From Demequina globuliformis (GTDB lineage Bacteria > Actinomycetota > Actinomycetes > Actinomycetales > Demequinaceae), in NCBI RefSeq assembly GCF_000975155.1, contig NZ_BBRG01000001.1, forward strand, positions 1,719,647 to 1,783,646: 64,000 nucleotides of DNA, written 5' to 3'. The translations under genes were made by a program, and so were the position numbers. Shown here piece after piece: positions 8,795 to 18,557 of the stretch. The notes beneath the pieces were generated by a model. It saw only the letters and a program-made list of their open reading frames with translations. It made no database searches and had not been told where the DNA came from. Numbering within the stretch: position 1 is the first letter of the stretch; each line of letters starts with the position of its first letter.

Positions 8795-10087
8795 TTAAAG
8801 CCGTCCGGATGCCTTGAGCGCCAGGTAGCGGTCTGCCACGTCCGGCGCGAGTTCGTCTGGCGCGGCAGAGAGAACCTCGGCCCCCATCTGGCGCAGGCGT
8901 GACACCACGGCGTCGCGTTCCAGGCCGGCGCGCGCTGCCGCCGCCGCGCCGTACACCTCCGCCGCGTCCTCGCGTCCAGCGAGCATCTCCACCTCCGTCG
9001 GGTCCTCGACGGACGCCACCAGGACCAGGTGGTGGGCGCTGAGCGCTTCAACGGCCTCCACGAGGCCTGAGTCCACCGAACTCACGTCCACAGTCGTGAG
9101 GAGCACCACCAGCGCGCGGTTGCTGTTGCGGGACAGAACCAAGCGCACCACCGCCGGCCAGTCTGGCTCGACGAGAACGGGGTCGACGGTGGCCAGCGCC
9201 TCCGCCAACTGCGGCATCACGGCCGGTCCCGAGACACCCATGGCTCGTGCACGCTCGGTCCTGTCGAACGCACTGACCTGGACCCGGTCGCCCGCGTTCG
9301 TCGCGAGCGCCGTGAGGAGCAAACTCGCCTCCATGGCGGCGTCGAGACGTGGCGCCTCGCCTACGCGCACGGCACTCGTACGCCCCGTCTCCAGCACCAC
9401 CATCACGCGGCGGTCGCGCTCGGGGCGGAAGGTCTTCACCATGACGTCGGCCCGGCGTGCAGTAGCGCGCCAGTCGATAGTCCTGACGTCATCACCCACG
9501 ACGTACTCACGCAACGAGTCGAACTCACTGCCGGCACCCTTGAGCTGGACAGCGGTGTCGCCGTCGAGCTCCCTCAACCGTGCCAACCGTGACGGCAGGT
9601 GGCGACGGGAGGCGAACTCCGGCAGCACGCGCACCGTGCCCGGCAGGTCGATCGAGCGCTGGCGCCCCGCGAGGCGCAGCGGTCCACCACTGCGGATCGT
9701 GACCCGGTCGGCATGCCTATCGCCGCGGCGGGTGGGCGTCAGCACCGTGGTGAGCCGCACGGTGTCGCCTGCGCGCAGGCGTACGCGGTGACGGTTGTCA
9801 TGAGTGCCGGCCGAGGGCTGCCACGCGTCCCTGATGGCCCCCCGCACCGTGCGCCGCGACAGGTTCGCGACCTCGAGCTCGGACGCGGTTGACTCCGTCA
9901 GACGAACCGACCCGCGCGGGAGCCGGCGCACGCCCAATGACCGTGTGCGCGGGGCCATCCACGCGTCGAGCAACGCAAGCGTGACGACCGCCAGCACCCA
10001 TAGCCACGCAAAGGTGCGCGTGTGGATCCACAGCGCGGGAATGGTTCCCAGTGCTGTGATCGCCACCGTCCAGCCGGTGATGTACAT
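8795..10087 (-). CDS. DUF58 domain-containing protein (MoxR partner, vWA-like)
   Basis: 430 residues. Two N-terminal membrane helices (residues ~5-45) precede a beta domain and the DUF58 signature GSEFDSLREYVVGDDVRTIDW followed by RADVMVKTFRPERDRRVMVVLE, the start of a von Willebrand A-like fold. DUF58 proteins are usual partners of MoxR AAA+ ATPases, thought to help mature or assemble other proteins. It is the last gene of a five-gene minus-strand operon, 3 bp after the MoxR gene. Confidence 0.87.
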   Translation of the reverse strand: MYITGWTVAITALGTIPALWIHTRTFAWLWVLAVVTLALLDAWMAPRTRSLGVRRLPRGSVRLTESTASELEVANLSRRTVRGAIRDAWQPSAGTHDNRHRVRLRAGDTVRLTTVLTPTRRGDRHADRVTIRSGGPLRLAGRQRSIDLPGTVRVLPEFASRRHLPSRLARLRELDGDTAVQLKGAGSEFDSLREYVVGDDVRTIDWRATARRADVMVKTFRPERDRRVMVVLETGRTSAVRVGEAPRLDAAMEASLLLTALATNAGDRVQVSAFDRTERARAMGVSGPAVMPQLAEALATVDPVLVEPDWPAVVRLVLSRNSNRALVVLLTTVDVSSVDSGLVEAVEALSAHHLVLVASVEDPTEVEMLAGREDAAEVYGAAAAARAGLERDAVVSRLRQMGAEVLSAAPDELAPDVADRYLALKASGRL

Positions 10088-10090
10088 GCG

Positions 10091-11224
10091 CTAGCGCGGG
10101 ACCGGGACGGCGGCCAGCACGGTGCCTAGAACCGTCTCAGCGGTCACACCCTCGAGCTCGGCCTCCGCACGCAGCTGCATGCGGTGCCCCAGTGTCCACG
10201 GAGCAAGGGCCTTGACGTCGTCGGGCGTCACGAAAGTCCCGCCGCGCATCCAGGCCCATGCGCGGGCCGTCTTCATGAGCGCGGTCGCACCGCGAGGAGA
10301 AACGCCGACGGCGACGGAGGCGGCCTCGCGCGTGGCTCGGCAGACGTCCACGATGTACCCCGCGACCTCATCGGACAACGTGACCTCACGCATCGCCTCG
10401 CGCGCCGACTCAAGGTCGGCCACCGAGGCAGCGGCATTGACGCCGGCGGCGGCGAGGTCGCGCGGGTCAAAGCCGCCCGCGTGGCGGCGCACAATGTCGA
10501 TCTCGGCGTCCCGCTCGGGCAGGCCCACCGGGAGCTTGAGCAAAAAGCGGTCGAGCTGCGCCTCGGGCAACGGGTACGTGCCGGAGTACTCGATCGGGTT
10601 TTGCGTGGCGATCACCAGGAACGGGTCGGGCAGTGTGCGTGGCTCGCCGTCGACGGTCACCTGACGCTCCTCCATGGCCTCCAGAAGTGCCGACTGAGTC
10701 TTGGGCGGCGTGCGGTTGATCTCATCCGCGAGCATCAGGTTCGTGAAGATCGGTCCTTCGCGGAAGGAGAACGCTGCAGTGCGGGCGTCGTAGATCAGTG
10801 ATCCGGTGACGTCTCCCGGCATGAGGTCTGGAGTGAACTGGACACGCGAGAAGTCGACGTCGAGCGTGCGGCTCAGGGTGCGCACCAACAAGGTCTTGGC
10901 GACGCCGGGGACGCCCTCGAGGAGAACGTGTCCGCGGCACAGCAGCGCGATGATCAGGCCGGTGACGACCTGGTCCTGGCCCACGACCGCGCGACCGACC
11001 TCGGTGCGCACGTTGCCGAGTGCCTGGCGAGCATCGGCGCCGGGGGCGGCGATCGGGGGCGTGGCAGCCGCGGGAGTCGCCGACGCGGGGGTTGCAGACG
11101 CCTGGATTGGCGCGGTACCAGAGGCGGGTGCCGCTGGCGCAGCCTCGGTGGGTGCGGCGCCGGACGCGGGCATGGAGCTCGAGTGGGCCGCGGAGTGGTC
11201 GGTGGGCTCGGAGGGGGTGGTCAC
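10091..11224 (-). CDS. MoxR-type AAA+ ATPase
   Basis: 377 residues from a GTG overlapping the DUF4350 stop (GTGA). Residues 1-~62 are low-complexity Ala/Pro/Thr. The AAA+ core then shows Walker A GVPGVAKTLLV, Walker B LMLADEINRTPPKTQSALLEAMEE, sensor-1 FLVIATQNPIEYSGTYPLPEAQ and the MoxR lid with GVSPRGA. It is predicted to act as a chaperone-like ATPase with the DUF58 protein. The long low-complexity N-terminus is unusual; an internal start nearer the AAA+ core cannot be excluded. Confidence 0.92.
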   Translation of the reverse strand: MTTPSEPTDHSAAHSSSMPASGAAPTEAAPAAPASGTAPIQASATPASATPAAATPPIAAPGADARQALGNVRTEVGRAVVGQDQVVTGLIIALLCRGHVLLEGVPGVAKTLLVRTLSRTLDVDFSRVQFTPDLMPGDVTGSLIYDARTAAFSFREGPIFTNLMLADEINRTPPKTQSALLEAMEERQVTVDGEPRTLPDPFLVIATQNPIEYSGTYPLPEAQLDRFLLKLPVGLPERDAEIDIVRRHAGGFDPRDLAAAGVNAAASVADLESAREAMREVTLSDEVAGYIVDVCRATREAASVAVGVSPRGATALMKTARAWAWMRGGTFVTPDDVKALAPWTLGHRMQLRAEAELEGVTAETVLGTVLAAVPVPR

Positions 11225-12486
11225 GGTCGGTGAACCTCTCTTTCCAGGGAATCGAGCTCGGCGATGAGGGCCATCATGTCAGGGGACGAGGTGGGCAGGG
11301 GGCCGGCGAGGAGGGAGGCAACGTTCTGCCTGGACCGACCTGTGGCTCGGTGGGTGGCGTCAATGATGGCGTCCGGTCCGGCAGACCTGGGAATACCGAG
11401 GCGACGGCCGATGCGCACTGCTGCCTGGGCGCGCAGTGCGGCGCCCGCGTGCGCGGTGTCGCCCGATGAGCGGTACAGGCGAGCCCGCCCGCGTACAGCC
11501 TCCGCTCCGGGGACGACGACGGGTAGCGGCTCTGGCACCAAGCGGCCAAAGCGCCGGCCCCGCCAAACCCCGGCCATGACGACCGTCAGGGCAAGCATGA
11601 ACAGGGCGGGCCCCACCCACGACGGGAGCACTCCGGCGGTGACGTTCGGGTCCTCCGGCGGAACTGGGCTGTCGACGTCGCTAAAGGGTGGGACCGAGCC
11701 GTCGGCGCCGTCGGCGGCGTACCAGACCAGTGTGGGGTGATGGCCAAGCGCCCGCAGCGTCAGGGCCGCATGCCCGTACTGATCCAGGTAGTCGTTCATG
11801 GCGAGCTGGTCGGAGGCGAGCACACGCACGGTGCGCCCATCCACCTCCGTCACGAGGTACGCGCTTGCGCCGTCAGCGGTCGTGAAGCACACCTCGACAT
11901 CTGGCCCTGAGGCTCCGGAAACGGCGCTCCCTTGCACCTCGACGGTGCCGGCAGCCATGGCATCCGGGTCGTTGCAGGCAGCATCCGCCTGGCTCGCTTC
12001 AACGTACGTGTCGATCTCATTGGTGCCGAGCTCCGCCAGCTGCGCGACGGCGCGAGATGCGCCGAGAAAAACAATGTCCCCTGGGTAGTCCATGATCGCC
12101 TCGACCTGATACCGCTCCAGGGCATCCGGATTGGCGATGGCGAGCGTCGTGGACGACGGGTCCTCGACGTGCGCGGCGCCGAGCGCGTTGATGTGGTCGA
12201 TGCTCACGCCCTGGTCGTCCAGAATCTGCGCCGCGGCCTTGGCCCCGTTGCCGCGGTCGTTACCGGGCGACAAGCGCGTCTCATCCTCGGGCTGGGATCC
12301 CCACACCATGAGCGCCACGACCACCACGAAGAGCACCGCTGCGATCGCGACCAGGGGGTGTTGCCGTAGCGATCGCGCGAATCCCTTGCCTTGTGCCGTG
12401 CGCGCGTAGTCACCACCTGGCGTTGCGGGGGTGTCTCGAGTGGTCGTCTCCTCCTGGGTGGAGGCGGGTGCAGGAGTGGTCGTCAT
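11221..12486 (-). CDS. DUF4350 domain-containing membrane protein
   Basis: 421 residues. A Thr/Pro-rich N-terminus is followed by one membrane helix (LVAIAAVLFVVVVALMVWG) and an extracytoplasmic DUF4350 domain (NDRGNGAKAAAQILDDQGVSI, a GATase/Rossmann-like start). A second helix near residue 290 (ALFMLALTVVMAGVWRG) leads to a cytoplasmic helical tail. It overlaps both neighbours by 4 bp. DUF4350 genes travel with MoxR-DUF58-DUF4129; the biochemical role is unknown. Confidence 0.83.
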   Translation of the reverse strand: MTTTPAPASTQEETTTRDTPATPGGDYARTAQGKGFARSLRQHPLVAIAAVLFVVVVALMVWGSQPEDETRLSPGNDRGNGAKAAAQILDDQGVSIDHINALGAAHVEDPSSTTLAIANPDALERYQVEAIMDYPGDIVFLGASRAVAQLAELGTNEIDTYVEASQADAACNDPDAMAAGTVEVQGSAVSGASGPDVEVCFTTADGASAYLVTEVDGRTVRVLASDQLAMNDYLDQYGHAALTLRALGHHPTLVWYAADGADGSVPPFSDVDSPVPPEDPNVTAGVLPSWVGPALFMLALTVVMAGVWRGRRFGRLVPEPLPVVVPGAEAVRGRARLYRSSGDTAHAGAALRAQAAVRIGRRLGIPRSAGPDAIIDATHRATGRSRQNVASLLAGPLPTSSPDMMALIAELDSLEREVHRP

Positions 12487-13109
12487 GGGGCGGCCACCTC
12501 AACGCGGTGAGCGGATCGCACCGCGCCTGCCGCCGCGAGCGCGCGCTCCCACGCGGCCCGAGTGAGGCCACCCGTGCCGTACCGCGCCGTCTCGAAGTCG
12601 TGCGCGACGGGCACAATCGCGCCGCCGCCGTCGAGCACTGCGGCGAGGTCGGCCGCTGCCTCGTTGGCTGTCACGCCGGGGGACAACTCGATCACGCCGC
12701 GTTCGTGGGCGCCGCGCACCGTCGACCGGAACATCTCCATGACGGCCAGGTCCCAATTCTCGGCGGCGCCCGCGTCATGCGCGGCGGCGGCCATCTGCGC
12801 GGACGAGCGTGAATCGTCGGGGTTAAGTGCGGCGCCAGCGGCGCCGACTGGGCTGCGGCGCATCGGCCCCACGATGAGCCACACCACGAGCGTGACGAGC
12901 GCCACCACGGCGAGGATCCCGATAACGACCAGCCAGTTGGGGAGGCCCATGCCGAGCCCGTCGGCCGAACTCAAAAGGTCCTCGATCCACCGCATCACGG
13001 ATTCGATCCACGACTCTGGGGTCTCGCCGTACTCAGGCTTGGACAGCTCGTCTTCGGCCCAGCGGCGCGCTTCATCAGCGTCCGGGTCGACGATCGCCCC
13101 CCACAGCAT
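12483..13109 (-). CDS. DUF4129 domain-containing membrane protein
   Basis: 208 residues. A soluble amphipathic N-terminus (RRWAEDELSKPEY) precedes one membrane helix (WLVVIGILAVVALVTLVVWLIV, residues ~62-83) and a C-terminal DUF4129 domain with the characteristic 'ELSPGVTANEAAADLA...FETARYGTGGLT'. In transglutaminase-like proteins DUF4129 is the C-terminal module; here it is free-standing, as is normal in the actinobacterial MoxR cluster. It overlaps DUF4350 by 4 bp and lies 3 bp after the membrane protein stop. Confidence 0.83.
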   Translation of the reverse strand: MLWGAIVDPDADEARRWAEDELSKPEYGETPESWIESVMRWIEDLLSSADGLGMGLPNWLVVIGILAVVALVTLVVWLIVGPMRRSPVGAAGAALNPDDSRSSAQMAAAAHDAGAAENWDLAVMEMFRSTVRGAHERGVIELSPGVTANEAAADLAAVLDGGGAIVPVAHDFETARYGTGGLTRAAWERALAAAGAVRSAHRVEVAAP

Positions 13110-13112
13110 CGA

Positions 13113-14294
13113 CTACCTACCTTGGGCGGCGCGGGCCTCTGCGGCACGCGCCAGGTCGATGTCGAAGCCCTCGTGTCGCATCCGCAGGTCCACGTAGATC
13201 AACGTGTACACCGAACCCATGTAGGCGTATGTCACGACGATGGTCACGACGTACAAGAAGCCGAAGATGAGGGCGAAGACGATTCCGGCGATCAGCGCCG
13301 CCTCGGGCGCCAGGAAACTGCCCATCACCGCTACAAGCTGGGCGGCATATTGCACCACGGACGTCGCGAGACCGATCAGCAGGGAGGTGACAAAGACGAT
13401 CAAGACCGACCACCACAGCCGGCCCTTGATCAACGGTGGGATGCGCTTCACGGCCGCGGCGAACGAGACGTTCTCCAACACGATCACGGCGCGAGCGAGG
13501 CCTTGAAACATGGTCACGGCAAAGAAGACGGGAACCAGCGCCAGGCACAAAATGATCCCGACGATCACGCCAGTCACGCCGAGTCCCGGCTCTCCGGTCG
13601 CGAGCAAGAAGAACGGCGCGATCGCGATGGCGACCGCAACAATCATCGTGAGCGTCGCGACAAAGAACAGCCCGATCAGCGAACCGAGGCGTCGCCGCAC
13701 CAACGGCCACGCTTTCGCGATCGTGAGTCGCTCGCCGAGAACCGCCCGGGCCACGCCAGGCGCGATGAAACCCGTCGACAGCACATCAGCCGCGAGGAAC
13801 GAGACAAACGTCAGGATGAGCAAGACCACGGGGAGGACGCCTGACGGCGAGGCGGAGTCGATCACGCCATACATCGCGAGCGACGGGTCGCGGAACATCG
13901 CGAAGACGGTGCCGACCATCAGGATGACGGACGCGAGCGCGCACAGGAACGGCACACCCAACACGGTTGCGCGCGCGAAGCGCATCGCCTTGAACGGTGC
14001 CGCGAGGAAGTCGCCGAATGTCAAGGGTCGCAGTGGGATGATTCCCGGCTGCCACGACCGGTAGGTGGGCTGCGATGGGCTCGGGGCTCCACCGGAGTAT
14101 CCAGGCGGCGCCGTGCCGGAGGGCTGATAGGACGGCGCAGGACCGGCCGTGCCGGGGGCAGGCGGTACGCCGGGCGCCGCCCACGCGCTCGGGGGTGTGG
14201 GCGTGTGCCCTGGTGTAGCGCCCACATGAGGCTGGGACGACGGCTGAGACGGGTCTACCCCCGCGGCCGGATCGTGCTGATTGCCCTCGGTCAC
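13113..14294 (-). CDS. Multi-pass membrane protein with glycerophosphodiesterase-type membrane domain
   Basis: 393 residues from GTG at 14294 preceded by AAGGAGG, a much better start than the longer frame running into mtrA. Residues 1-~105 are a Pro/Gly/Ser-rich disordered cytoplasmic tail. About six membrane helices follow, interspersed with ...LVRRRLGSLIGLFF and TYAYMGSVYTLIYVDLRMRHEG, the typical end of the membrane domain found in glycerophosphoryl diester phosphodiesterase-like proteins. No phosphodiesterase catalytic domain is present. First gene of the minus-strand operon, divergent from mtrA across ~100 bp. Confidence 0.72.
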   Translation of the reverse strand: MTEGNQHDPAAGVDPSQPSSQPHVGATPGHTPTPPSAWAAPGVPPAPGTAGPAPSYQPSGTAPPGYSGGAPSPSQPTYRSWQPGIIPLRPLTFGDFLAAPFKAMRFARATVLGVPFLCALASVILMVGTVFAMFRDPSLAMYGVIDSASPSGVLPVVLLILTFVSFLAADVLSTGFIAPGVARAVLGERLTIAKAWPLVRRRLGSLIGLFFVATLTMIVAVAIAIAPFFLLATGEPGLGVTGVIVGIILCLALVPVFFAVTMFQGLARAVIVLENVSFAAAVKRIPPLIKGRLWWSVLIVFVTSLLIGLATSVVQYAAQLVAVMGSFLAPEAALIAGIVFALIFGFLYVVTIVVTYAYMGSVYTLIYVDLRMRHEGFDIDLARAAEARAAQGR

Positions 14295-14396
14295 ATCCCC
14301 CTCCTTCACGTCGTCGCGCCCCCATCCTGCCATGCGCCGCCCACATCGCGACTGCGCGTCCCCAATGTGCCGCGCCGAGCATGGCAAGATGACTGT

Positions 14397-15080
14397 ATGA
14401 CGGCACGCATCCTGGTGGTCGATGACGATCCTGCAGTGGCGGAGATGACGGGAATCGTCCTCCGTGGCGACGGCTTTGATCCCGTGTTCTGTGACCACGG
14501 CGACAAAGCGGTGCAGGTATTCCGCGAGACCAACCCCGAGGTCATCTTGCTTGACCTGATGTTGCCCGGCCGCTCTGGCATCGACATTTGCCGCGAGATC
14601 CGGGCTGAGTCTGGCGTCCCCATCATCATGCTCACCGCCAAGTCGGACACGGTGGACGTGGTCCTCGGGCTCGAGTCGGGCGCGGACGACTACATTCCTA
14701 AGCCGTTCAAGCCGCGCGAACTCATTGCACGGGTACGCGCCCGGCTGCGCCGCAACGACAGTTCTGCTCCTGCAGTCGTGCGCATCGGTGACCTCGAGAT
14801 CGATGTCACGGGACACCGCGTGACGCGTGACGGGTCTGTCATCCCGCTCACGCCTCTTGAGTTCGACGTCCTCGTCACCCTCGCGCGCGCCCCAGGTCAG
14901 GTGTTCACCCGTGAGGTCCTGCTTGAGGATGTCTGGGGCTACCGGCACGCGGCTGACACGCGCTTGGTGAATGTCCACATTCAGAGGTTGCGGGCCAAGA
15001 TCGAGAAGGACCCCGAGCACCCTGAGATCATTCAGACGGTGCGCGGAGTCGGATACAAAGCCGGCGCGCACCAATCGTGA
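14397..15080 (+). CDS. mtrA: Response regulator MtrA
   Basis: 227 residues, the normal MtrA length. The receiver domain has the acidic pair in ILVVDDDPAV, the phospho-acceptor Asp in VILLDLMLPGRSG and the conserved Lys in DDYIPKPFKPRELIARV. The C-terminal OmpR/PhoB winged helix (residues ~130-226) ends in RLRAKIEKDPEHPEIIQTVRGVGYK. MtrA controls cell-wall hydrolases, division and osmotic response in actinobacteria. Its stop overlaps the mtrB start (GTGA), and mtrA-mtrB-lpqB is the conserved operon. ATG at 14397 chosen from family length. Confidence 0.96.
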   Translation: MTARILVVDDDPAVAEMTGIVLRGDGFDPVFCDHGDKAVQVFRETNPEVILLDLMLPGRSGIDICREIRAESGVPIIMLTAKSDTVDVVLGLESGADDYIPKPFKPRELIARVRARLRRNDSSAPAVVRIGDLEIDVTGHRVTRDGSVIPLTPLEFDVLVTLARAPGQVFTREVLLEDVWGYRHAADTRLVNVHIQRLRAKIEKDPEHPEIIQTVRGVGYKAGAHQS

Positions 15081-16750
15081 CTGCGCCCACGTCATCCGTG
15101 GGCGGTGCGGTCCTCGCGCCGCTGCGGGTGGCGGCTCGGCGCTGGTCGCGGTCACTGTCGCTGCGCATCGTGTCGTCGACGCTCATTGTGGGAATCGGCA
15201 CGGTGATCGCGCTCGGTGCCTACGTCACGGATGAGATTCGAGACGGACTCGTCGAGGACCGTGTCGAGCGCGTGCTGTCCGAAAGCGCGAGGGATGCCAC
15301 CATCGCGCAAGAGCGCGCGGACACCACGACGGCAGCCAACCCCGCGGAGATGCAGCAGTTTGTGCTGCAACTGATCACGGAGCTGCGCTCGCTGGGAGGC
15401 GGCGACCGAGGCCTCGTCATGCAACGTAGCCCCGACAACACCTCCTCCGTGCCGCTGACGGTGGGAGAGTCGACCACAGGCCTGCGTGAAGCGATCTCGG
15501 ATGAGATGCGTGCCGCCGTTGAAGGTGACATGACCCAGCCGTGGCAGTTCGTCGAACTCCCCGACAGCGACATCCCCGGCATCGTCGTCGGCAGCGGACT
15601 AGATCTGGGCGTCGCCGGCCCCTACGAGATGTACTTCGTGTACTCCATGGCAGACGAGCAAGACACGCTGGCGCTTATTCAACGAGTGCTGGCGCTCGGC
15701 GCCGTGGTGCTGGTGGGGCTCGTCGTCGCCATGACGTGGTTCGTGACAGCGCAGGCAGTGCGCCCAGTCCGTCGCGCGTCTCGCGTCGCCTCGCGCCTGG
15801 CTGAGGGTCGTTTGAGTGAGCGCATGACGGTGCGCGGCCACGACGAGATGGCGACTCTCGCGCAGACCTTCAATGACATGGCTGAGTCGCTCCAGCGTCA
15901 AATCACCCGCATGGAGCGCATGTCGCGACTGCAGCGCCGCTTTGTGTCCGACGTGTCGCACGAGCTCCGCACTCCGCTGACCACGATTCGCATGGCATCC
16001 GACGTGCTGTACGACGCCCGCGCGGACTTCCCGCCGGCGGTGGCGCGTTCTTCCGAACTGCTGAGCACGCAGCTGGATCGGTTCGAGGCGTTGCTGGCGG
16101 ACTTGTTGGAGATCTCCCGCATCGATGCCGGGTCCGCTCAACTCGAGTTCGAGTCCATGGACGTAGCCGACGTGGTGCGCGACGAGGTCGAGGCCATGCT
16201 TCCGGTGGCCTCGGACATGGGAGTGCCGATCCGCCTGCGCGTGGCGCCGGGCGGCCACACCGCGTCGATCGACCGTCCCCGCGTGGGGCGCATCGTCCGC
16301 AACTTGCTTTCCAACGCGGTCGAGCACGCGCAGGACACTCACGTGGATGTCTCCGTGCGGTCCGACCGGCGCTCGACGGCAGTGGTGGTGCGCGACTACG
16401 GCGTGGGGCTCACCCCCCAGCAGGTCGACCGGGTCTTCGACCGCTTTTGGCGTGCCGACTCCGCTCGCGCAAGAACCATGGGCGGCACCGGCCTTGGCTT
16501 GTCGATTGCGCATGAGGACGCCGACCTCCACGGCGGCGAATTGTCTGTGTGGGGCTCTCCTGGGCAGGGTGCGAGCTTCCGGCTGTTGTTGCCACGTACG
16601 CACGAGGGGGTGGGCCAGAACCAGCCGCTCCCGCTGGTGATGCGCCAGGGGGCATTCGAGGAGGTGGGTCCGCTGGTGGTGTTCCCTGGTGTGGCGCACG
16701 ACCCCGATGAGTCCCGCGTGGAGCCCTATTCCGAGGAGGAGACCTCATGA
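15077..16750 (+). CDS. mtrB: Sensor histidine kinase MtrB
   Basis: 557 residues from GTG. Two membrane helices (residues ~30-52 and ~200-225) flank an extracytoplasmic domain of ~145 residues. Then come a HAMP linker (AVRPVRRASRVASRLAEGRLSERM), the HisKA box with the phosphorylated His (VSDVSHELRTPLTTIRMA) and the ATPase domain with N box RNLLSNAVEHA and G boxes RDYGVGLT and MGGTGLGLSIA. It phosphorylates MtrA. It overlaps lpqB by 4 bp (ATGA). The C-terminal ~50 residues after the ATPase core are an acidic extension. Confidence 0.95.
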   Translation: MTAPTSSVGGAVLAPLRVAARRWSRSLSLRIVSSTLIVGIGTVIALGAYVTDEIRDGLVEDRVERVLSESARDATIAQERADTTTAANPAEMQQFVLQLITELRSLGGGDRGLVMQRSPDNTSSVPLTVGESTTGLREAISDEMRAAVEGDMTQPWQFVELPDSDIPGIVVGSGLDLGVAGPYEMYFVYSMADEQDTLALIQRVLALGAVVLVGLVVAMTWFVTAQAVRPVRRASRVASRLAEGRLSERMTVRGHDEMATLAQTFNDMAESLQRQITRMERMSRLQRRFVSDVSHELRTPLTTIRMASDVLYDARADFPPAVARSSELLSTQLDRFEALLADLLEISRIDAGSAQLEFESMDVADVVRDEVEAMLPVASDMGVPIRLRVAPGGHTASIDRPRVGRIVRNLLSNAVEHAQDTHVDVSVRSDRRSTAVVVRDYGVGLTPQQVDRVFDRFWRADSARARTMGGTGLGLSIAHEDADLHGGELSVWGSPGQGASFRLLLPRTHEGVGQNQPLPLVMRQGAFEEVGPLVVFPGVAHDPDESRVEPYSEEETS

Positions 16751-18462
16751 GGAAGACATGGGCTGCGTTGGCGTGCGTGAGCGCGCTGACACTGGGCGCG
16801 TGCGCCTCGATTCCCACCGAGGGTCCCGTGACGGAGGGCAACGGTGAAGTCTCGCCGATCGACCCCTTTGAGCCGATCGTGCAGGGCCCCGCGCCCGAGG
16901 ATGACCCCGCAGCGATCGTCACGGGGTTCCTGACGGCCTCCGCCGGCGGAATCACGACTGACTTCTCCACCGCCAGAGAGTTCTTGACGGACGAGGCCGC
17001 GGCGACCTGGGATCCAGGGGCGACTGTCACGGTCTACGACTCGGGTGCGGTGGCGCCCGAGTGGGACCCGGACGCGGGCACCGTGTCGTACCAGGTGCCG
17101 CTCGGGTCAACCGTGGATGACTCGGGTCGCCGGGTGGATTCGACTGCTGGCGAAGTCGCGCAACTGGAGTTCCAGTTCGTCCAGGAAGACGGCCAGTGGC
17201 GCATTTCCGAGCTCGCCGATGGCGTCGTGATTTCGCGTGCGAACTTCGAGAGTTTCTTCCGTCCGGTGCCGCTGACGTTTGCCACGCCAGACCTCTCCAC
17301 GGCGGCCTCTGAACTGCGGTGGCTGCCGGACAACAACGTCGCGACCGCCGCCGCGCGCGAGCTCATCGAGGGCCCCTCGGCATGGCTCGCGGACGCCGTG
17401 GTCACAGGGTTCCCGGCCACGGCCGCATTGGCGGTGGAGTCCGTCGTGGTCACAGACGGCGTCGCGACCGTCGACCTCACAGCGCAATCGGCTGGCACGC
17501 TCACGGAACGTGCGCTCGCGGATGAGCAGTTGAGTTTGACGCTGAAGTCGTTGCCTGACGTCACTGACGTGGACGTCCAGATTGGCGGCCTGCCCATATC
17601 CGATGAGGTCGACGTGACGCTTGACCCGCCCCCTGTGCCGGACGCGTATGCCGCGATCATCGTCGACCGACGTTTGGGCCTATGGAATGGGGCCGATGTC
17701 CGGGTCACCCCGGGCTCCCTGGGACTTCTGCCGGAGACGGCCAGAGATCTTGCTCGCTCATATGACGGCGCGGACGTCGCGTTCGCGGCGGCCGACGGCA
17801 TCCGAACAACGGGCGCGCTCTCGGGCGGCTGGGACGCCCTCGTGGACCCCGCCGTGGCCGAGGACTCGGGAGAGCTGGTGCAGTCGGAGGTTGCGCTCAC
17901 GATGGACGACCCGATCGACCCCAGTTACGACCGCTTTGGTTATCTGTGGGGCGCGTCCGCTTCCGGCGGACCATTGCAGGTTGCCGTCGACAACGGTGAG
18001 ATCGTCGAACTGGGCGACGAGTGGCTGTCAGCGCGCGCGATCAACGCGATCGCTGTCTCCCGCTCGGGAACCATGATCGCCGTGCAGTCTCGCTCGGGTG
18101 GGCAGCCCATTCTCGAGGTCGCCGCCATTGTCCGTGATGACTCCGGTGTTCCCATTTCCCTGGGCGAGCCCTTGCCCGTGGGGCCAGGCGTGGGCGTGGG
18201 AGTCGACATTGCCTGGGTGGACGCGCTCTCGTTCGCGGTGCTGGGTGAGCCAGTGGACGGGACCGCCTCGCCGCTGTGGACCGTGGGAGTGGGGGGAGCG
18301 ACCACCACTCTGGCGACGCTGCGCGAGGCGACCGGTGTCTCCGCGCGTTCGGGCGTCAGTTCGCTCGTGGTGACGGGGGCCGACGGGACGGTGGAGGAGC
18401 GCTCGGGCACCTCGTGGTCCGTGGCGCTTGAGGGCGTCGCTGACCTCGCGTACGCGGGCTAA
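16747..18462 (+). CDS. lpqB: Lipoprotein LpqB
   Basis: 571 residues with a lipoprotein signal peptide; the lipobox LGAC puts the lipidated Cys at about residue 19. A GerMN-type domain follows (residues ~60-290, with ARELIEGPSAWLADAVVTGFP) and then a beta-propeller-like C-terminal half. LpqB sits outside the membrane and modulates MtrB signalling in mycobacteria. Third gene of the mtrAB-lpqB operon, coupled through ATGA. Confidence 0.94.
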   Translation: MRKTWAALACVSALTLGACASIPTEGPVTEGNGEVSPIDPFEPIVQGPAPEDDPAAIVTGFLTASAGGITTDFSTAREFLTDEAAATWDPGATVTVYDSGAVAPEWDPDAGTVSYQVPLGSTVDDSGRRVDSTAGEVAQLEFQFVQEDGQWRISELADGVVISRANFESFFRPVPLTFATPDLSTAASELRWLPDNNVATAAARELIEGPSAWLADAVVTGFPATAALAVESVVVTDGVATVDLTAQSAGTLTERALADEQLSLTLKSLPDVTDVDVQIGGLPISDEVDVTLDPPPVPDAYAAIIVDRRLGLWNGADVRVTPGSLGLLPETARDLARSYDGADVAFAAADGIRTTGALSGGWDALVDPAVAEDSGELVQSEVALTMDDPIDPSYDRFGYLWGASASGGPLQVAVDNGEIVELGDEWLSARAINAIAVSRSGTMIAVQSRSGGQPILEVAAIVRDDSGVPISLGEPLPVGPGVGVGVDIAWVDALSFAVLGEPVDGTASPLWTVGVGGATTTLATLREATGVSARSGVSSLVVTGADGTVEERSGTSWSVALEGVADLAYAG

Positions 18463-18557
18463 ACCCCCGTCCCCAGGCGACGTCACCTGCGCTGCGCGTC
18501 CACGCATCTGCCCTCTCCGGTGGTGGTTCCTACGGTTGCCGTGAAGACCATGGCTCC